A stretch of 53,703 nucleotides of DNA from the NCBI GenBank assembly GCA_016934295.1, contig JAFGTD010000002.1, forward strand, positions 1-53,703, given 5' to 3'. The notes below the pieces were generated by a model. It searched no databases. It was not told the DNA's origin and saw only the letters and a program-made list of their open reading frames with translations. Source of the DNA: Acidobacteriota bacterium (GTDB lineage Bacteria; Acidobacteriota; UBA6911). Positions 35,102 through 44,325 of the stretch are shown one piece after another; position 1 is the first letter of the stretch, and each line of letters begins with the position of its first letter. The translations under genes were made by a program, and so were the position numbers.

Positions 35102-37402
35102 ATGACTTCTTCCGGGACAAAATCCACCCGTTCAAAAAAAGCGATTTATCTTTCCTGCTTCGGAAGACTTGGGTGTATTTTGTTGATACTTGTCTTTGCC
35201 GCAGCAGCTCAGGAGCAGCCGCAATCATCAGGCACGCAAAGGAAAACACCGACATTTTCAGTCATATCCACAATGGTCATTGTCGATGTGACCGTACGCG
35301 ACCGCAACGGGGATCTGGTAGATAACCTGACAGGGGAAGATTTCAGAATTTATGAAGACAAGGAACTTCAGGAAATCGTTACTTTTTCCGCCGAGAATAT
35401 CCCGGTCGGAGCTGTTTTAGCTCCAGCCGTGCCGTCGAGAGAAAGGGACTTCACGGATCCAAAACCGAGACCCGAGATCATTAATCTCGGACTTAATCCG
35501 GAACAACCGGTCAACAGAGAAGATCTATCAGGCAAACGACTGATTATTCTCTATTTCGATTTAAGTTCCCTGGATACGGAATACCTTGTCCGGTCCATAG
35601 ATGCTGCCCGGGAATTTGTATTGAATCAAACCGGCCCTCAGGATCTTATGGCTGTTGCGACATACGATAGTGCATTGGGTCTTGTGCAGGATCTCACAAA
35701 CGATCAGGAACTTCTGATTGCTATTCTTGAAAACCTTTCTCCCGTCGAATCCGGAGATACTGAAGAAGACCTGAGCGATTCCGAGGAATCGGAAGATGTA
35801 TATGTTCCGGATAACGTTCAGTTCGAGATATTCAACACGGACCGGCGGTTGTCCGCTATTGAAACCCTGGCGAAGATGTATCGGGAATTTCCCGAGCGCA
35901 AATCGTTGATTTATTTTTCCAGCGGCGTGACAACCACCGGTACGGAAAACAACGCGCAGATCCGTTCCACGGTTGACAATGCCAATCGGTCAAATATGTC
36001 GATCTATACCGTAGACAGCAGGGGACTGGTTGCTCTGCCGCCCGGAGGAGACGCGTCTCAAAGAAGTGCGGGGCGCGGTATGTTCACCGGTTCGGCCATG
36101 ATGCGCCAGAGAAGCAATTTTACCGGCTCCCAGGAAACATTGACTACGCTCTCTCATGACACCGGTGGCGAGATGTTTGCGGATTCCAACGATTTAGGCC
36201 TTGCCATGAAGCAGGCCCAGGAGGATACCCGGATCTATTACGTTATCGGGTATATCAGCTCCAATCCTGAAGAGGACGGCAAGTATAGAAAGATTGAAGT
36301 GGAAATTATGCAACCGGACCTGAAAGTCAAACACAGGCCCGGATATTTCGCCGCCAAATCCTTCGAACAGTTGAACAAAGAGGAGCGGGACCTGCAATTG
36401 CAGCAGGCGATGGATATCAATAAGCCTTTCGTCGACGTCCCGCTGATTCTCCAGGCCGACTATTTCCGGAATGATGACGAAACGACGTTTGTTCCCATAT
36501 CGATCGAACTGGACGGGGACGGTCTTTTATTTGAGGAAAAGGGTTCTAATCGGGAAAGCAAATTCGAGTTTGTAGCCCAGGTCGCCGATGAGGAGGGAAA
36601 GATAACAGGTGTTGCGAGGGACTCCGTTCAGATACGATTGCCCGCAGAGAAAGCTGACAGAATCAGGGACGGAGGGATATTCTATTCGACGGGATTTCAG
36701 CTTAAATCCGGAGCCTACAAGCTTAAGTTCCTGGTCCGGGATAATAAAACCGGGAAACTGGGCGGTTTCGAGCAGCCGCTCGAAGTGCCCGCGTTTGATC
36801 TTCATTCGCTTGACCTCAGCTCCATTGTTCTTGGAAACCAGCTGGCGGATATCCGTGATGAAGAAGATAAGTCGGTAACCCGCGAAGGCACCATGCGGCG
36901 ATTCCAGCGATTGTTACGGTACGATCCTCTTGTAACGGGTGGCAGGAAAGTCATTCCCAGTATCGGCAACGTTTTTGTGCCGCGACAGACTGTCTACGTT
37001 TATTTTCAGGTCTATGGCGTATCGGAGGATCCCGATACCCGGAAACCTTGCGTAGAAACGGACCTTATTCTTATTCGGGACAATGTCAAAATTCTCGAAA
37101 CCACACCCCGATATATCCAGGAATGGACACAATCCGGCAGCGGTTTTCCTTTCGGTCCGGGACGCGGCGGAAGTAGACCGGAAGGTATGGTTCCCGGCGC
37201 AAAAAGTAGATTCCCCGGCATGAAGCCTCCTCCCGATATGCCTGGCAGGCCCGGAGTCGGCGATCGGGAGGGCGAAGTGACCGTTGCCATCTCACTACCC
37301 TTGCGGAATCTGTCAAAAGGGAATTATACCCTTCAAGTGCACGTTCGGGATGATATCGCAGATGTCAATATCTTCCAGCGCGTTCCGATCGTCATCCACT
37401 GA
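35102..37402 (+). CDS. VWFA-related Acidobacterial-type secreted protein
   Basis: The 766-residue protein has an N-terminal hydrophobic export segment (GRLGCILLILVFAAAAQEQ). The hallmark block VIVDVTVRDRNGDLVDNLTGEDFRIYEDKELQEIVTF comes next, followed by a VWA domain (about 130-420) with LIILYFDLSSLDTEYL at the MIDAS position, where the DxSxS motif is incomplete, and RKSLIYFSSGVTTTGTENNAQIR. The region about 445-680 is beta-rich. A Gly/Pro-rich stretch near 675-715 (FGPGRGGSRPEG) echoes loops of the neighbouring receptor. It is co-transcribed with the receptor (13-base gap). This family is typical of Acidobacteriota; its role is unknown. Confidence 0.88.
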   Translation: MTSSGTKSTRSKKAIYLSCFGRLGCILLILVFAAAAQEQPQSSGTQRKTPTFSVISTMVIVDVTVRDRNGDLVDNLTGEDFRIYEDKELQEIVTFSAENIPVGAVLAPAVPSRERDFTDPKPRPEIINLGLNPEQPVNREDLSGKRLIILYFDLSSLDTEYLVRSIDAAREFVLNQTGPQDLMAVATYDSALGLVQDLTNDQELLIAILENLSPVESGDTEEDLSDSEESEDVYVPDNVQFEIFNTDRRLSAIETLAKMYREFPERKSLIYFSSGVTTTGTENNAQIRSTVDNANRSNMSIYTVDSRGLVALPPGGDASQRSAGRGMFTGSAMMRQRSNFTGSQETLTTLSHDTGGEMFADSNDLGLAMKQAQEDTRIYYVIGYISSNPEEDGKYRKIEVEIMQPDLKVKHRPGYFAAKSFEQLNKEERDLQLQQAMDINKPFVDVPLILQADYFRNDDETTFVPISIELDGDGLLFEEKGSNRESKFEFVAQVADEEGKITGVARDSVQIRLPAEKADRIRDGGIFYSTGFQLKSGAYKLKFLVRDNKTGKLGGFEQPLEVPAFDLHSLDLSSIVLGNQLADIRDEEDKSVTREGTMRRFQRLLRYDPLVTGGRKVIPSIGNVFVPRQTVYVYFQVYGVSEDPDTRKPCVETDLILIRDNVKILETTPRYIQEWTQSGSGFPFGPGRGGSRPEGMVPGAKSRFPGMKPPPDMPGRPGVGDREGEVTVAISLPLRNLSKGNYTLQVHVRDDIADVNIFQRVPIVIH

Positions 37403-37542
37403 TCGACTCCCTTATCGAAATATTCAATTCAACTTCCAAAACAGCAGTTTGTTGAGGTTGGCATTTTCACTCGTATCCGAACATAATGTTTTAGAGAATG
37501 ACCAAATGCCGTTCGAACGGAAAGGCGGGATCGGAGGGGATT

Positions 37543-38307
37543 TTGAAAGAAACAGGTACGAATCAAGCCGATAAACAGGGGGTTGGGGAAAAGTTTCAGG
37601 AAGAGACTAAATATACGCCGGAAAAAATCGGGGGGCATTATCTTGACTGGAACAGGACTTCGGATCGCTGCAAGGATTATGACGAATCATTTCGCAAGGT
37701 TTCACTTCCCGATCCGCAGATCGACAAGACGGCTGATATATGGAATATCATTTCAAAGCGTCGCTCCGTCCGTCAATACATATCCGGAAAAATCATGGCC
37801 CTGAACGATCTGGCGGCACTGCTCTGGGCGACGCAGGGCATTACGGCCGAATCGCGGCGGTTCCAGTTCAGGGCGGCGCCGTCCGCCGGGGGCTTATATC
37901 CTATAGAGACATACCTGATGGTCAGGGATGTTGAGCGACTGGAGCCGGGCATATATCATTTCAGGCCTCATCGATTTGATCTGGAGTTCCTGCGTGCAGG
38001 CGATTGGAGTGTTGTTCTGGCCAATGCCGCACTGGGACAACGAATCGTCGCCGATGCACAGGTCTGTTTCGTATGGACAGCTGTTGTCGAGCGTTCCAAA
38101 TGGAAATATCGCCAGAGAGCCTATCGCTATATTTATCTCGATGCCGGGCATATTGCCCAGAACCTATACCTGGCCGGGACTGCAGCCGGCATGGGAGTCT
38201 GCGGTATAGGAGCGTTTTTCGACGACGGCGTGAATGATCTTCTCGGAGTGGATGGCGTCGAAGAAACCGTTGTGTACCTCGCGTCCGTCGGTCTGGCGGC
38301 CGATTGA
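37543..38307 (+). CDS. SagB-type nitroreductase-like dehydrogenase
   Basis: The protein of about 254 residues belongs to the SagB/ThcOx branch of flavin nitroreductases. WNIISKRRSVRQYISG is the FMN-binding start, FRAAPSAGGLYPIETYLMVRDVERLEPGIYHFRPH is the SagB signature, and AGHIAQNLYLAGTAAGMGVCGIGAFFDDGVNDLLGV closes the domain. I place the start at TTG 37543 because GGAGGGG lies just before it; the frame extends to ATG 37498. SagB enzymes oxidise azolines in peptide natural products, but no cyclodehydratase or precursor peptide is nearby, so another redox role is likely. Confidence 0.8.
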   Translation: MKETGTNQADKQGVGEKFQEETKYTPEKIGGHYLDWNRTSDRCKDYDESFRKVSLPDPQIDKTADIWNIISKRRSVRQYISGKIMALNDLAALLWATQGITAESRRFQFRAAPSAGGLYPIETYLMVRDVERLEPGIYHFRPHRFDLEFLRAGDWSVVLANAALGQRIVADAQVCFVWTAVVERSKWKYRQRAYRYIYLDAGHIAQNLYLAGTAAGMGVCGIGAFFDDGVNDLLGVDGVEETVVYLASVGLAAD

Positions 38308-38334
38308 TTCAAAAGGATCGGATGGTCGGGGGAA

Positions 38335-38652
38335 TCAGTCGGATGGATTCTCCTCTTCGATCTTTGAGAATGAGAAGGATGTTCGAACCCGGAACTTCCT
38401 GTAGTCCGAAAATTCGATGATCCTGTTGATTTTGATTTTCTTTAGGAGGAACACTTTTGTATTGCCTTCCTTGTCGAGTTCGATGTCGGATTGCTTCATG
38501 TTGAACGTGTAACGGCTCTGCAGGAGCCGGTCGCTGCGCAGGTTATTCTGGACATTCCGAAGGAAAGTGTCCAGGTCGGGCAGGTCTTTCCGGGTTTCCA
38601 TCACAGTCGGATTGCCCAGAAAGAAAGTAAGTATTATGGCTATCGGGATCAT
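38335..38652 (-). CDS. Short secreted hypothetical protein, possibly internally deleted
   Basis: The 105-residue product starts MIPIAIILTFFLGNP, a signal peptide, after GAGGA; ATG 38667 is an alternative. The segment DLDTFLRNVQNNLRSDRLLQSRYTFNMKQSDIELDKEGNTK looks like the N-terminus of longer secreted acidobacterial proteins, and the tail IIEFSDYRKFRVRTSFSF looks like their C-terminus. The middle seems to be missing. This reading rests on memory of the family. The gene is convergent with the SagB-like gene. Confidence 0.55.
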   Translation of the reverse strand: MIPIAIILTFFLGNPTVMETRKDLPDLDTFLRNVQNNLRSDRLLQSRYTFNMKQSDIELDKEGNTKVFLLKKIKINRIIEFSDYRKFRVRTSFSFSKIEEENPSD

Positions 38653-38960
38653 GGCGTCAGTCCTCATTAAAATCTAATCACACGACTTCTTAAGTGCAAC
38701 CCTGAAGAATTCCTGCTCTCCGGCCGGCGGTCTCAAGGATGTGTCTAATGCACAATCGTGTCTGGCCGGCGGACGAATCATTCCTGTAGTATTTTTATTG
38801 CTTTATCTTCTTCTTTAGTGCTTTAACGATGAAATAACCGGCAGGAACAGATTTGCATAGGAAAGCCATAATTGTTGTCGTTGCGATGATTATCCGTTCC
38901 ATCAATATTCGGTCCGGGCGTCCGCGGCATCTTTGCTGTCAGGACAATTCTCTATTAACA
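38653..38960. other. Spacer without recognisable gene
   Basis: I see no supported gene here. A 64-codon frame on the plus strand (38853-39047) overlaps the methyltransferase fusion gene and has no ribosome site. CCGGCCGGCGG and TGGCCGGCGGA form a short direct repeat. Confidence 0.4.
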
Positions 38961-40496
38961 CTATTGGTGTCTGCAGATAAGGGAAGAGAACAGCATGTTG
39001 TAATGTTCCTTGTCCGCACCCTTGATCAGCAATCGCTGTTCTTTTAACAGCTTCAGGTTGTTGACTTCAAGCAGTTCGTAAACATAGGACGGCGAGTGCC
39101 TGAAGATCGGTATGCCCCAGGGCGTAGGCTCTTTCAGGTACGCGGCATCCGTTTCGTTCGGTGCAATTGTAAATGCAAAAATGCCTCTTGTCTTGAGGGT
39201 TCGGATTGCTTCGCGAAAGAGACGGTCCAGGTCGCCCAGAAAATGTAAAGCTCCGCAACAGACGACATGGTTGAAAAATCTGTTCGAGAATGGAAGGGCT
39301 TCCCTGGTTATGTCGCATCGGACCAGCTCTTCCGTGAAGCTTTTGCCACGGCATACTTCGAGCATCTCTTTCGAAATATCCAGCCCGTAAATCTTCAGCC
39401 CGATGTCGGCAAATCGCCTTGAGGACAGGCCGGTACCTATTCCTATATCCAATAATCTCTCCCCTGCGCGAACATACTCAAAGCTCATTCCGAAAACAAC
39501 GTCGTGCAGATAGCTGCCGTAAGCTTTGACTTCGGCATCATAACGATTCGGAGCTGGTATATGGCTCTGTTTGTCTCTGTTCCCCTGAGGTTCGTAGCCG
39601 TGGACATAGCTGTCCCTCAAGCCGGGTTCTTCCGCCGGATATATATGAAAGAGTTCCGGGTCGGCGATTCCGTCCCATTGAGGCAGTCGATTGCCGGGGC
39701 CTTCAATTCTTGCCAGTGGAGGGTTCCTGTCGGCCAGGGAATTGATTTTACTCCAGAGAGTGGCGTCCCCCCAGAACTGCGGCGGAGTTTCCCGCCCGGT
39801 TACGAATGCAAACACATCCATCGGAGTATCGCATCCCGATCGGACGGCTTCGAGGGCCGTTTGTTCCAGTCGTCCCAATCCGGAGCTGCTGTCCGGCTTT
39901 TCTTCCATCCATCGTCTTACCGCCGCGGGAACCCATGGTAAAGGCGCATCGGTCAAAGCGGATATTTTTTCAAACGCTTTCAGGTCCTGGAGGGCAAACG
40001 CCCGGTCGACGTGTTCCGCAAAAAGAACCTGCTCGGCCGTAACCGGCTGTCGCCGGTCATACACTGCAGCCATCTGTTCCGGGGAAAGCTGTCCGAGGCC
40101 ATGATAGGGATCTATTCCGGGATAAGAATCGATGCAGAGGAGTTCCGGCGCGTCGATCTTCAAATGGTGCAGGCACATGAGAATGTGGCACAGCATCGAC
40201 TGGTCGAAAAGGCAGGCGTCGAACCAGAGCACGATGTTTCCGTACTCATGCGCCGACTGCAGCTTCGCATACTGATTCTTGAGCGTCTCGAATACGAATT
40301 TTCTGGTTAGGCCTCCTCCGGTGGACTCTTCAAGAAAACCCGCCCGGGCAAGGAGTATCTCTTCACCGGGCCAACCCGGCTTTCTCGGGCCGTCATAGTG
40401 GATGTCGTGCCAGACGAAAACTTCCCCTTCAATACCGCTTTTCGCGATGACGCTCCCCGCAATGTCCCCGCTGGTGATGTGGAGCGTTTTCTCCAT
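38961..40496 (-). CDS. DUF1835 domain fused to a class I SAM methyltransferase
   Basis: The 511-residue protein has two parts. Residues 1-120 match DUF1835 (LHITSGDIAGSVIAKSGIEGEVFVWHDIHYDGP, then ESTG), followed by a helical region to about 250 resembling the usual DUF1835 C-terminal partner. After a linker, about residues 330-500 form a methyltransferase: RLLDIGIGTGLSSRRFADIGLKIYGLDISKEML binds SAM, followed by FNHVVCCGALHFLGDLDRLFREAIRTLKTRGIFAFTI. AAGGGGA precedes ATG 40496. Neither the substrate nor the DUF1835 function is known. Confidence 0.75.
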   Translation of the reverse strand: MEKTLHITSGDIAGSVIAKSGIEGEVFVWHDIHYDGPRKPGWPGEEILLARAGFLEESTGGGLTRKFVFETLKNQYAKLQSAHEYGNIVLWFDACLFDQSMLCHILMCLHHLKIDAPELLCIDSYPGIDPYHGLGQLSPEQMAAVYDRRQPVTAEQVLFAEHVDRAFALQDLKAFEKISALTDAPLPWVPAAVRRWMEEKPDSSSGLGRLEQTALEAVRSGCDTPMDVFAFVTGRETPPQFWGDATLWSKINSLADRNPPLARIEGPGNRLPQWDGIADPELFHIYPAEEPGLRDSYVHGYEPQGNRDKQSHIPAPNRYDAEVKAYGSYLHDVVFGMSFEYVRAGERLLDIGIGTGLSSRRFADIGLKIYGLDISKEMLEVCRGKSFTEELVRCDITREALPFSNRFFNHVVCCGALHFLGDLDRLFREAIRTLKTRGIFAFTIAPNETDAAYLKEPTPWGIPIFRHSPSYVYELLEVNNLKLLKEQRLLIKGADKEHYNMLFSSLICRHQ

Positions 40497-40583
40497 GAAT
40501 CCCCTTATTGCTTAAACATTTTCCTTAAGCTGAAATTGGATATAGCTAAAGTTGCTTGCAGGTTTTTATCCCGATTGTTTCCT

Positions 40584-40979
40584 TTATTCCTGGAACTCTT
40601 TTTCTTCCCACATGTCATAAGCTGTCGCTACGGAAGATGTCTGGGCCAGTATCGCCAGGGCAATGACGATATGCATGCCGTGGAGTATCGGCGCAACGAC
40701 GGGCAGGTCGGGAGCCAGATGACGGAGCGCTCCCAGCACCAGGCCTGTGACGAGCTGAAATATAGCGAATCCCATCGTCACTTTGCTGATCCGTTTCAGG
40801 CGGTCCGGAACGGGCAGTGCCGCGAGCTTCCGGGCATTTGTAACAGTTATAACAAGAAGGAACAATCCCAGCAAAGCGTGGACTGGAAATCCAGCATAGG
40901 CTCCCATCCATCGTGGGACCAGCACGCATGCAAAGAAAGCGAGCCAGATGGTGTTGTAAAGATATTTCCAAAGTTGCAT
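40584..40979 (-). CDS. Small four-helix membrane protein
   Basis: The 131-residue protein has about four hydrophobic helices (YNTIWLAFFACVLV, FPVHALLGLFLLVITVT, VTMGFAIFQLVTGLVLGAL, PILHGMHIVIALAILAQ). Two histidine sites (VHALLG and LHGMH) within helices could coordinate haem, as in small cytochrome b-like proteins, but no family is recognised. AAGGGA precedes ATG 40979. It stands alone, divergent from the radical SAM gene. Confidence 0.65.
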   Translation of the reverse strand: MQLWKYLYNTIWLAFFACVLVPRWMGAYAGFPVHALLGLFLLVITVTNARKLAALPVPDRLKRISKVTMGFAIFQLVTGLVLGALRHLAPDLPVVAPILHGMHIVIALAILAQTSSVATAYDMWEEKEFQE

Positions 40980-41205
40980 GAGGTCTTTCCCTTTAATTTC
41001 CGCATCGGCGGATTTGACATTGATTTTGGTTTATCGCAATTCAACACAAATACTTTTTGAGCGAAATTGTATGCAGAGATTCCATTAAAAACAATAGCCT
41101 TTCCTGGGGCTGAATTCGTGAGAAACAACAATATCCAAATGCTCCCCGGCCGGCCGAATTGAATGGACGAAAATCGTAAATATTGATAGTTTTATCCATG
41201 CACGA

Positions 41206-43173
41206 ATGATCCCGGTATGGAGTTTTGATACAAAAATGCCCCAGAATAATAATCACTCCGGTAATTTTTTAAGCCGCCTCGGTACCTCTATGATTTCGGG
41301 ACTGGCGAATGTTGCCTGGAATGTGTTTCAGGCGGTCAACACGAGGCTGCCGGAAGGGGATCTTCCTTCCCCCAAATGGGCTCCCGGGAAAATGGCGAAA
41401 AGCCGCGAGCGTTCCATACCCCCGCTCGGATTTCCCAGGGAGACGGATTCCCTCTGTCCGCGCTGCGTTCCTGAAATACGGGATAAAATCGCTCGAGGAG
41501 AGGCGGATATCGATGTTCTGCTCAAAGGGCATCCCGGCGAGATCAAAGCCCGGCTTGTCGAAGAACAGGGCCGCATTCTGGTGCGTAAAGTCTGTGCTAT
41601 CCACGGTTCCTTTGAAGATGTCCTGTCGACAAACGCCGATTTTACCCGGCGGATCGAAAGTCTTTTTTTCGGTCGCGACTTCCAGTCGGTGCAGGATGAG
41701 ACTATTCATCGACACGGAGCATCCTCCATCAAATACGGCCGCGGGACGGTGCTGACGGTCGATCTGACCAACCGATGCAATATGATGTGCAAACCGTGCT
41801 TTACGGACGCCAACCAGGTTGGTTACGTGCATGAGCCCGACCTGCAGGAGGTTAAAGCAATTCTGGACCGGGCGGTGTCCTTCAAGCCGCGTCGCCAGAT
41901 CATTATTCTTTTTTCCGGTGGGGAGCCTACGCTGTCGCCCCATTTCCTGGAAGCCGTCGCCTATGCAAAGGAAATCGGATTTTATCGTATCCTTGCGGCG
42001 ACGAACGGCATCCGGTTCGCCCAGAGCGAAGAATTTACACGAAAGGCAAAGGAAGCGGGACTGCACGGCACCTATATGCAGTTCGACGGCATCGGCAATG
42101 AAAAAAACCGGCATCGCGGCGTAAAGAACCTGTTCGACGTCAAGGTTCAGGCAATCGAAAATATGGCCAGGGTGGGGATGAAGACGACCCTGGTGACTAC
42201 GGTGATCAACACGGTCAACCAGGACGCGGTCGGACCGATTGTCGATTTCGCCATTAAGAATGTGGATAAGGTTCAGACGGTTGTATTCCAACCGGTCTCT
42301 TTTACAGGACGGGACGAGGGGATCGACGATGCTTCACGGTTCCGTCAGAGGTACACTCTTACCCATCTGGTGGAAGACCTGCAGGCACAATTACAGGAAA
42401 AGCTGGAGCCGATGCGCGACTGGTTTCCCCTGTCTACCTACAGCGCGTTCACCAGCGTTATGGATATCCTGCAGGGCCCTGAAGCTCCATGGGGCTGGAG
42501 CGCCTGCAACTGCCATCCCGATTGCGGCGTGTTCACCCTGCTGGTGGTGAATCGACGGACCGGGGAATGGATTCCCCTTTTCAAGCTTTTCGACTACGAA
42601 AGGTTTATACGCGATGTCGCGGTGATTACCGACACGGCCCGCGGTCGTAGAATGATCGAACTGCAGCTCGCGATGGCTATTCTGCGCAATTACAGACCGG
42701 GAAAGGCTCCCCGGGGATTCCCGATTTCTCAGATCGTCCATCTGTTCCGTCCCAGTTCGGAAAAAGCGGACAGCGACAGGAACGATCGCATGCAGACGCG
42801 GTCTGAAAACGACGAATGGAGAGTCCTGTGCGTTGAGGGAATGTGGTTTCAAGACCTGTGGACATACGATTTCCGGCGTACCGAGATGTGCGTGATCCCC
42901 AATGGAACGGAGGAGGGAGAGATTTCCTTCTGTGCCTACAATACCGGCCTTGGCTGGCGCCAGATTGTCGAGAGCCGCCACAGGACGGCCGATCTGGCGG
43001 ATTGGAACAAATCAAAGGGGAAGCATCGGGTGTATGCCGGCGGCAAAGAGGTTGAATTGGCCACGACGGCGCACGATCTTGTCCTGCCTGTAATGGATTC
43101 CGGGAATGCCGGACCCGCGGATGCATCGCTTCAGGGCGATTCCGAAAACGATCTTACCGCAGTGAAACGATAG
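41206..43173 (+). CDS. Radical SAM enzyme related to tetraether/membrane-spanning lipid synthases
   Basis: The 655-residue protein has the [4Fe-4S] motif C191-x3-C195-x2-C198 in VDLTNRCNMMCKPCFTDANQ and the GGEPTLSP motif. The N-terminal part has CPRC (C84, C87) followed by VRKVCAIHGSFEDVLSTNADFTRR, and a later cluster CNCHPDCG (C434, C436, C440). This combination resembles the Tes/MJ0619-like and Mss-like enzymes that join lipid alkyl chains; I recall it from memory. Acidobacteria are known for membrane-spanning iso-diabolic acid, so that role is plausible. lpxD follows after 70 bases. The start is uncertain (ATG 41206 or 41236). Confidence 0.8.
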   Translation: MIPVWSFDTKMPQNNNHSGNFLSRLGTSMISGLANVAWNVFQAVNTRLPEGDLPSPKWAPGKMAKSRERSIPPLGFPRETDSLCPRCVPEIRDKIARGEADIDVLLKGHPGEIKARLVEEQGRILVRKVCAIHGSFEDVLSTNADFTRRIESLFFGRDFQSVQDETIHRHGASSIKYGRGTVLTVDLTNRCNMMCKPCFTDANQVGYVHEPDLQEVKAILDRAVSFKPRRQIIILFSGGEPTLSPHFLEAVAYAKEIGFYRILAATNGIRFAQSEEFTRKAKEAGLHGTYMQFDGIGNEKNRHRGVKNLFDVKVQAIENMARVGMKTTLVTTVINTVNQDAVGPIVDFAIKNVDKVQTVVFQPVSFTGRDEGIDDASRFRQRYTLTHLVEDLQAQLQEKLEPMRDWFPLSTYSAFTSVMDILQGPEAPWGWSACNCHPDCGVFTLLVVNRRTGEWIPLFKLFDYERFIRDVAVITDTARGRRMIELQLAMAILRNYRPGKAPRGFPISQIVHLFRPSSEKADSDRNDRMQTRSENDEWRVLCVEGMWFQDLWTYDFRRTEMCVIPNGTEEGEISFCAYNTGLGWRQIVESRHRTADLADWNKSKGKHRVYAGGKEVELATTAHDLVLPVMDSGNAGPADASLQGDSENDLTAVKR

Positions 43174-43243
43174 CAAGAGCACCGGCACGACCTTTATTCC
43201 TGAAAGGATCCAGAGAGCCGGTTCTGGGTTCCGGGTATCGGAG

Positions 43244-44287
43244 ATGAGCTACCAGATAAAACAGATCGCCGCATTTCTCGACCTTGAATATCAGGGAGAC
43301 GGAAGCCGCCTGTTGAACAGGGTGTCGAACTGGGAAACGGCGGATGGGGATTCTCTGGTTTTTCTAGATTCCGGCGGATCGGTGGATCCGGAATCGGTCC
43401 CACTGCAGGCCGGCTGCATTATTGCGCCCAGGGATCTTGCGCCGGACAACATGAATGTGGTCTTTTCTACGCAGCCAAAACTCGATTTTGCCCGGGCTTC
43501 CTCCTATCTGTATCCGTGGCCGGCGGGTCGTGGCCGGCGGCATCCTACCGCGGTGGTTTCAAAAACCGCAAAGATCGAAGAAGACGTGGATCTCGGGCCG
43601 TTTGCGGTAGTGGGAGCCGACGCCAAAATCGGGAAAGGCAGTATCATCTATGCCGGATCCATAATCGAAAGGGAATGCTGCCTGGGACGGAAGTGCATCG
43701 TGCATCCCGGAGTAGTTCTTTATCCCGGATCGCAGTTGGGAGATAGAGTAATCCTGCATGCCGGAGTAGTCGTCGGCGGGGACGGGTTCGGATATGTGTC
43801 GGACGGCGAGAGTCGGGTGAAGTTTCCTCAGGTCGGTTCAGTGATTCTGGAAGACGATGTCGAGGTCGGCTGCAATACGACGATCGATCGGGGCTCGCTG
43901 GGCACGACACGGATTCGTAAGGGAGCAAAAATAGACAACCTTGTGCAGATAGCCCACAATGTTGACATCGGCCGCAACGTGGTTATTGCATCTCAAACCG
44001 GTATTTCCGGCAGCACGATAATCGAGGATGATGCGGTGATCGGAGGCCAGGTGGGATTTGGAGATCATGTCCGTGTGCAGAAGGGCGTTGTGATCGGGTC
44101 CAAGGCCGGAGTTTTGCCGGGAAAAATCGTGCGCAGCGGCGAAGTCTATTGGGGAGTGCCGGTGCGGCCCCTTCGGGAGTACAAGCGTCTGAATGCGCAT
44201 TTCAGCAAGCTTCCGGAAATGAAAGCCGAGATCGATACGCTTAAAAAGAAAGTCTCCCGCCTGCAGGCTGTTCTTCGGAAGAAATGA
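43244..44287 (+). CDS. lpxD: UDP-3-O-acylglucosamine N-acyltransferase
   Basis: The 347-residue enzyme adds the N-linked acyl chain in the third step of lipid A synthesis. The N-terminal domain (about 1-100) binds nucleotide, and a left-handed beta helix of hexapeptide repeats (about 105-290, e.g. DLGPFAVVGADAKIGKGSIIYAG) follows. VVVGGDGFGYV, DDVEVGCNTTIDRG and IAHNVDIGRNVVIASQTGISGST carry the family signature, including the catalytic His in IAHN. A C-terminal coiled coil (ETLKKKVSRLQAVLRKK-like) is expected. It stands apart from lpxB. Confidence 0.95.
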   Translation: MSYQIKQIAAFLDLEYQGDGSRLLNRVSNWETADGDSLVFLDSGGSVDPESVPLQAGCIIAPRDLAPDNMNVVFSTQPKLDFARASSYLYPWPAGRGRRHPTAVVSKTAKIEEDVDLGPFAVVGADAKIGKGSIIYAGSIIERECCLGRKCIVHPGVVLYPGSQLGDRVILHAGVVVGGDGFGYVSDGESRVKFPQVGSVILEDDVEVGCNTTIDRGSLGTTRIRKGAKIDNLVQIAHNVDIGRNVVIASQTGISGSTIIEDDAVIGGQVGFGDHVRVQKGVVIGSKAGVLPGKIVRSGEVYWGVPVRPLREYKRLNAHFSKLPEMKAEIDTLKKKVSRLQAVLRKK

Positions 44288-44325
44288 CCATGGCCCGCAT
44301 TTCTCACATCATAAGAAATTATTAA

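Noticed and set aside
38853-39047. 64-codon plus-strand frame
   Set aside because: It overlaps the end of the methyltransferase fusion, lacks a ribosome site and has no recognisable feature.
39504-39941. Open frames of 90-450 codons opposite rpoB, rpoC, acyl-CoA dehydrogenase, the GT-C gene and others
   Set aside because: They have no ribosome sites or family motifs and lie antisense to genes that are clearly coding.
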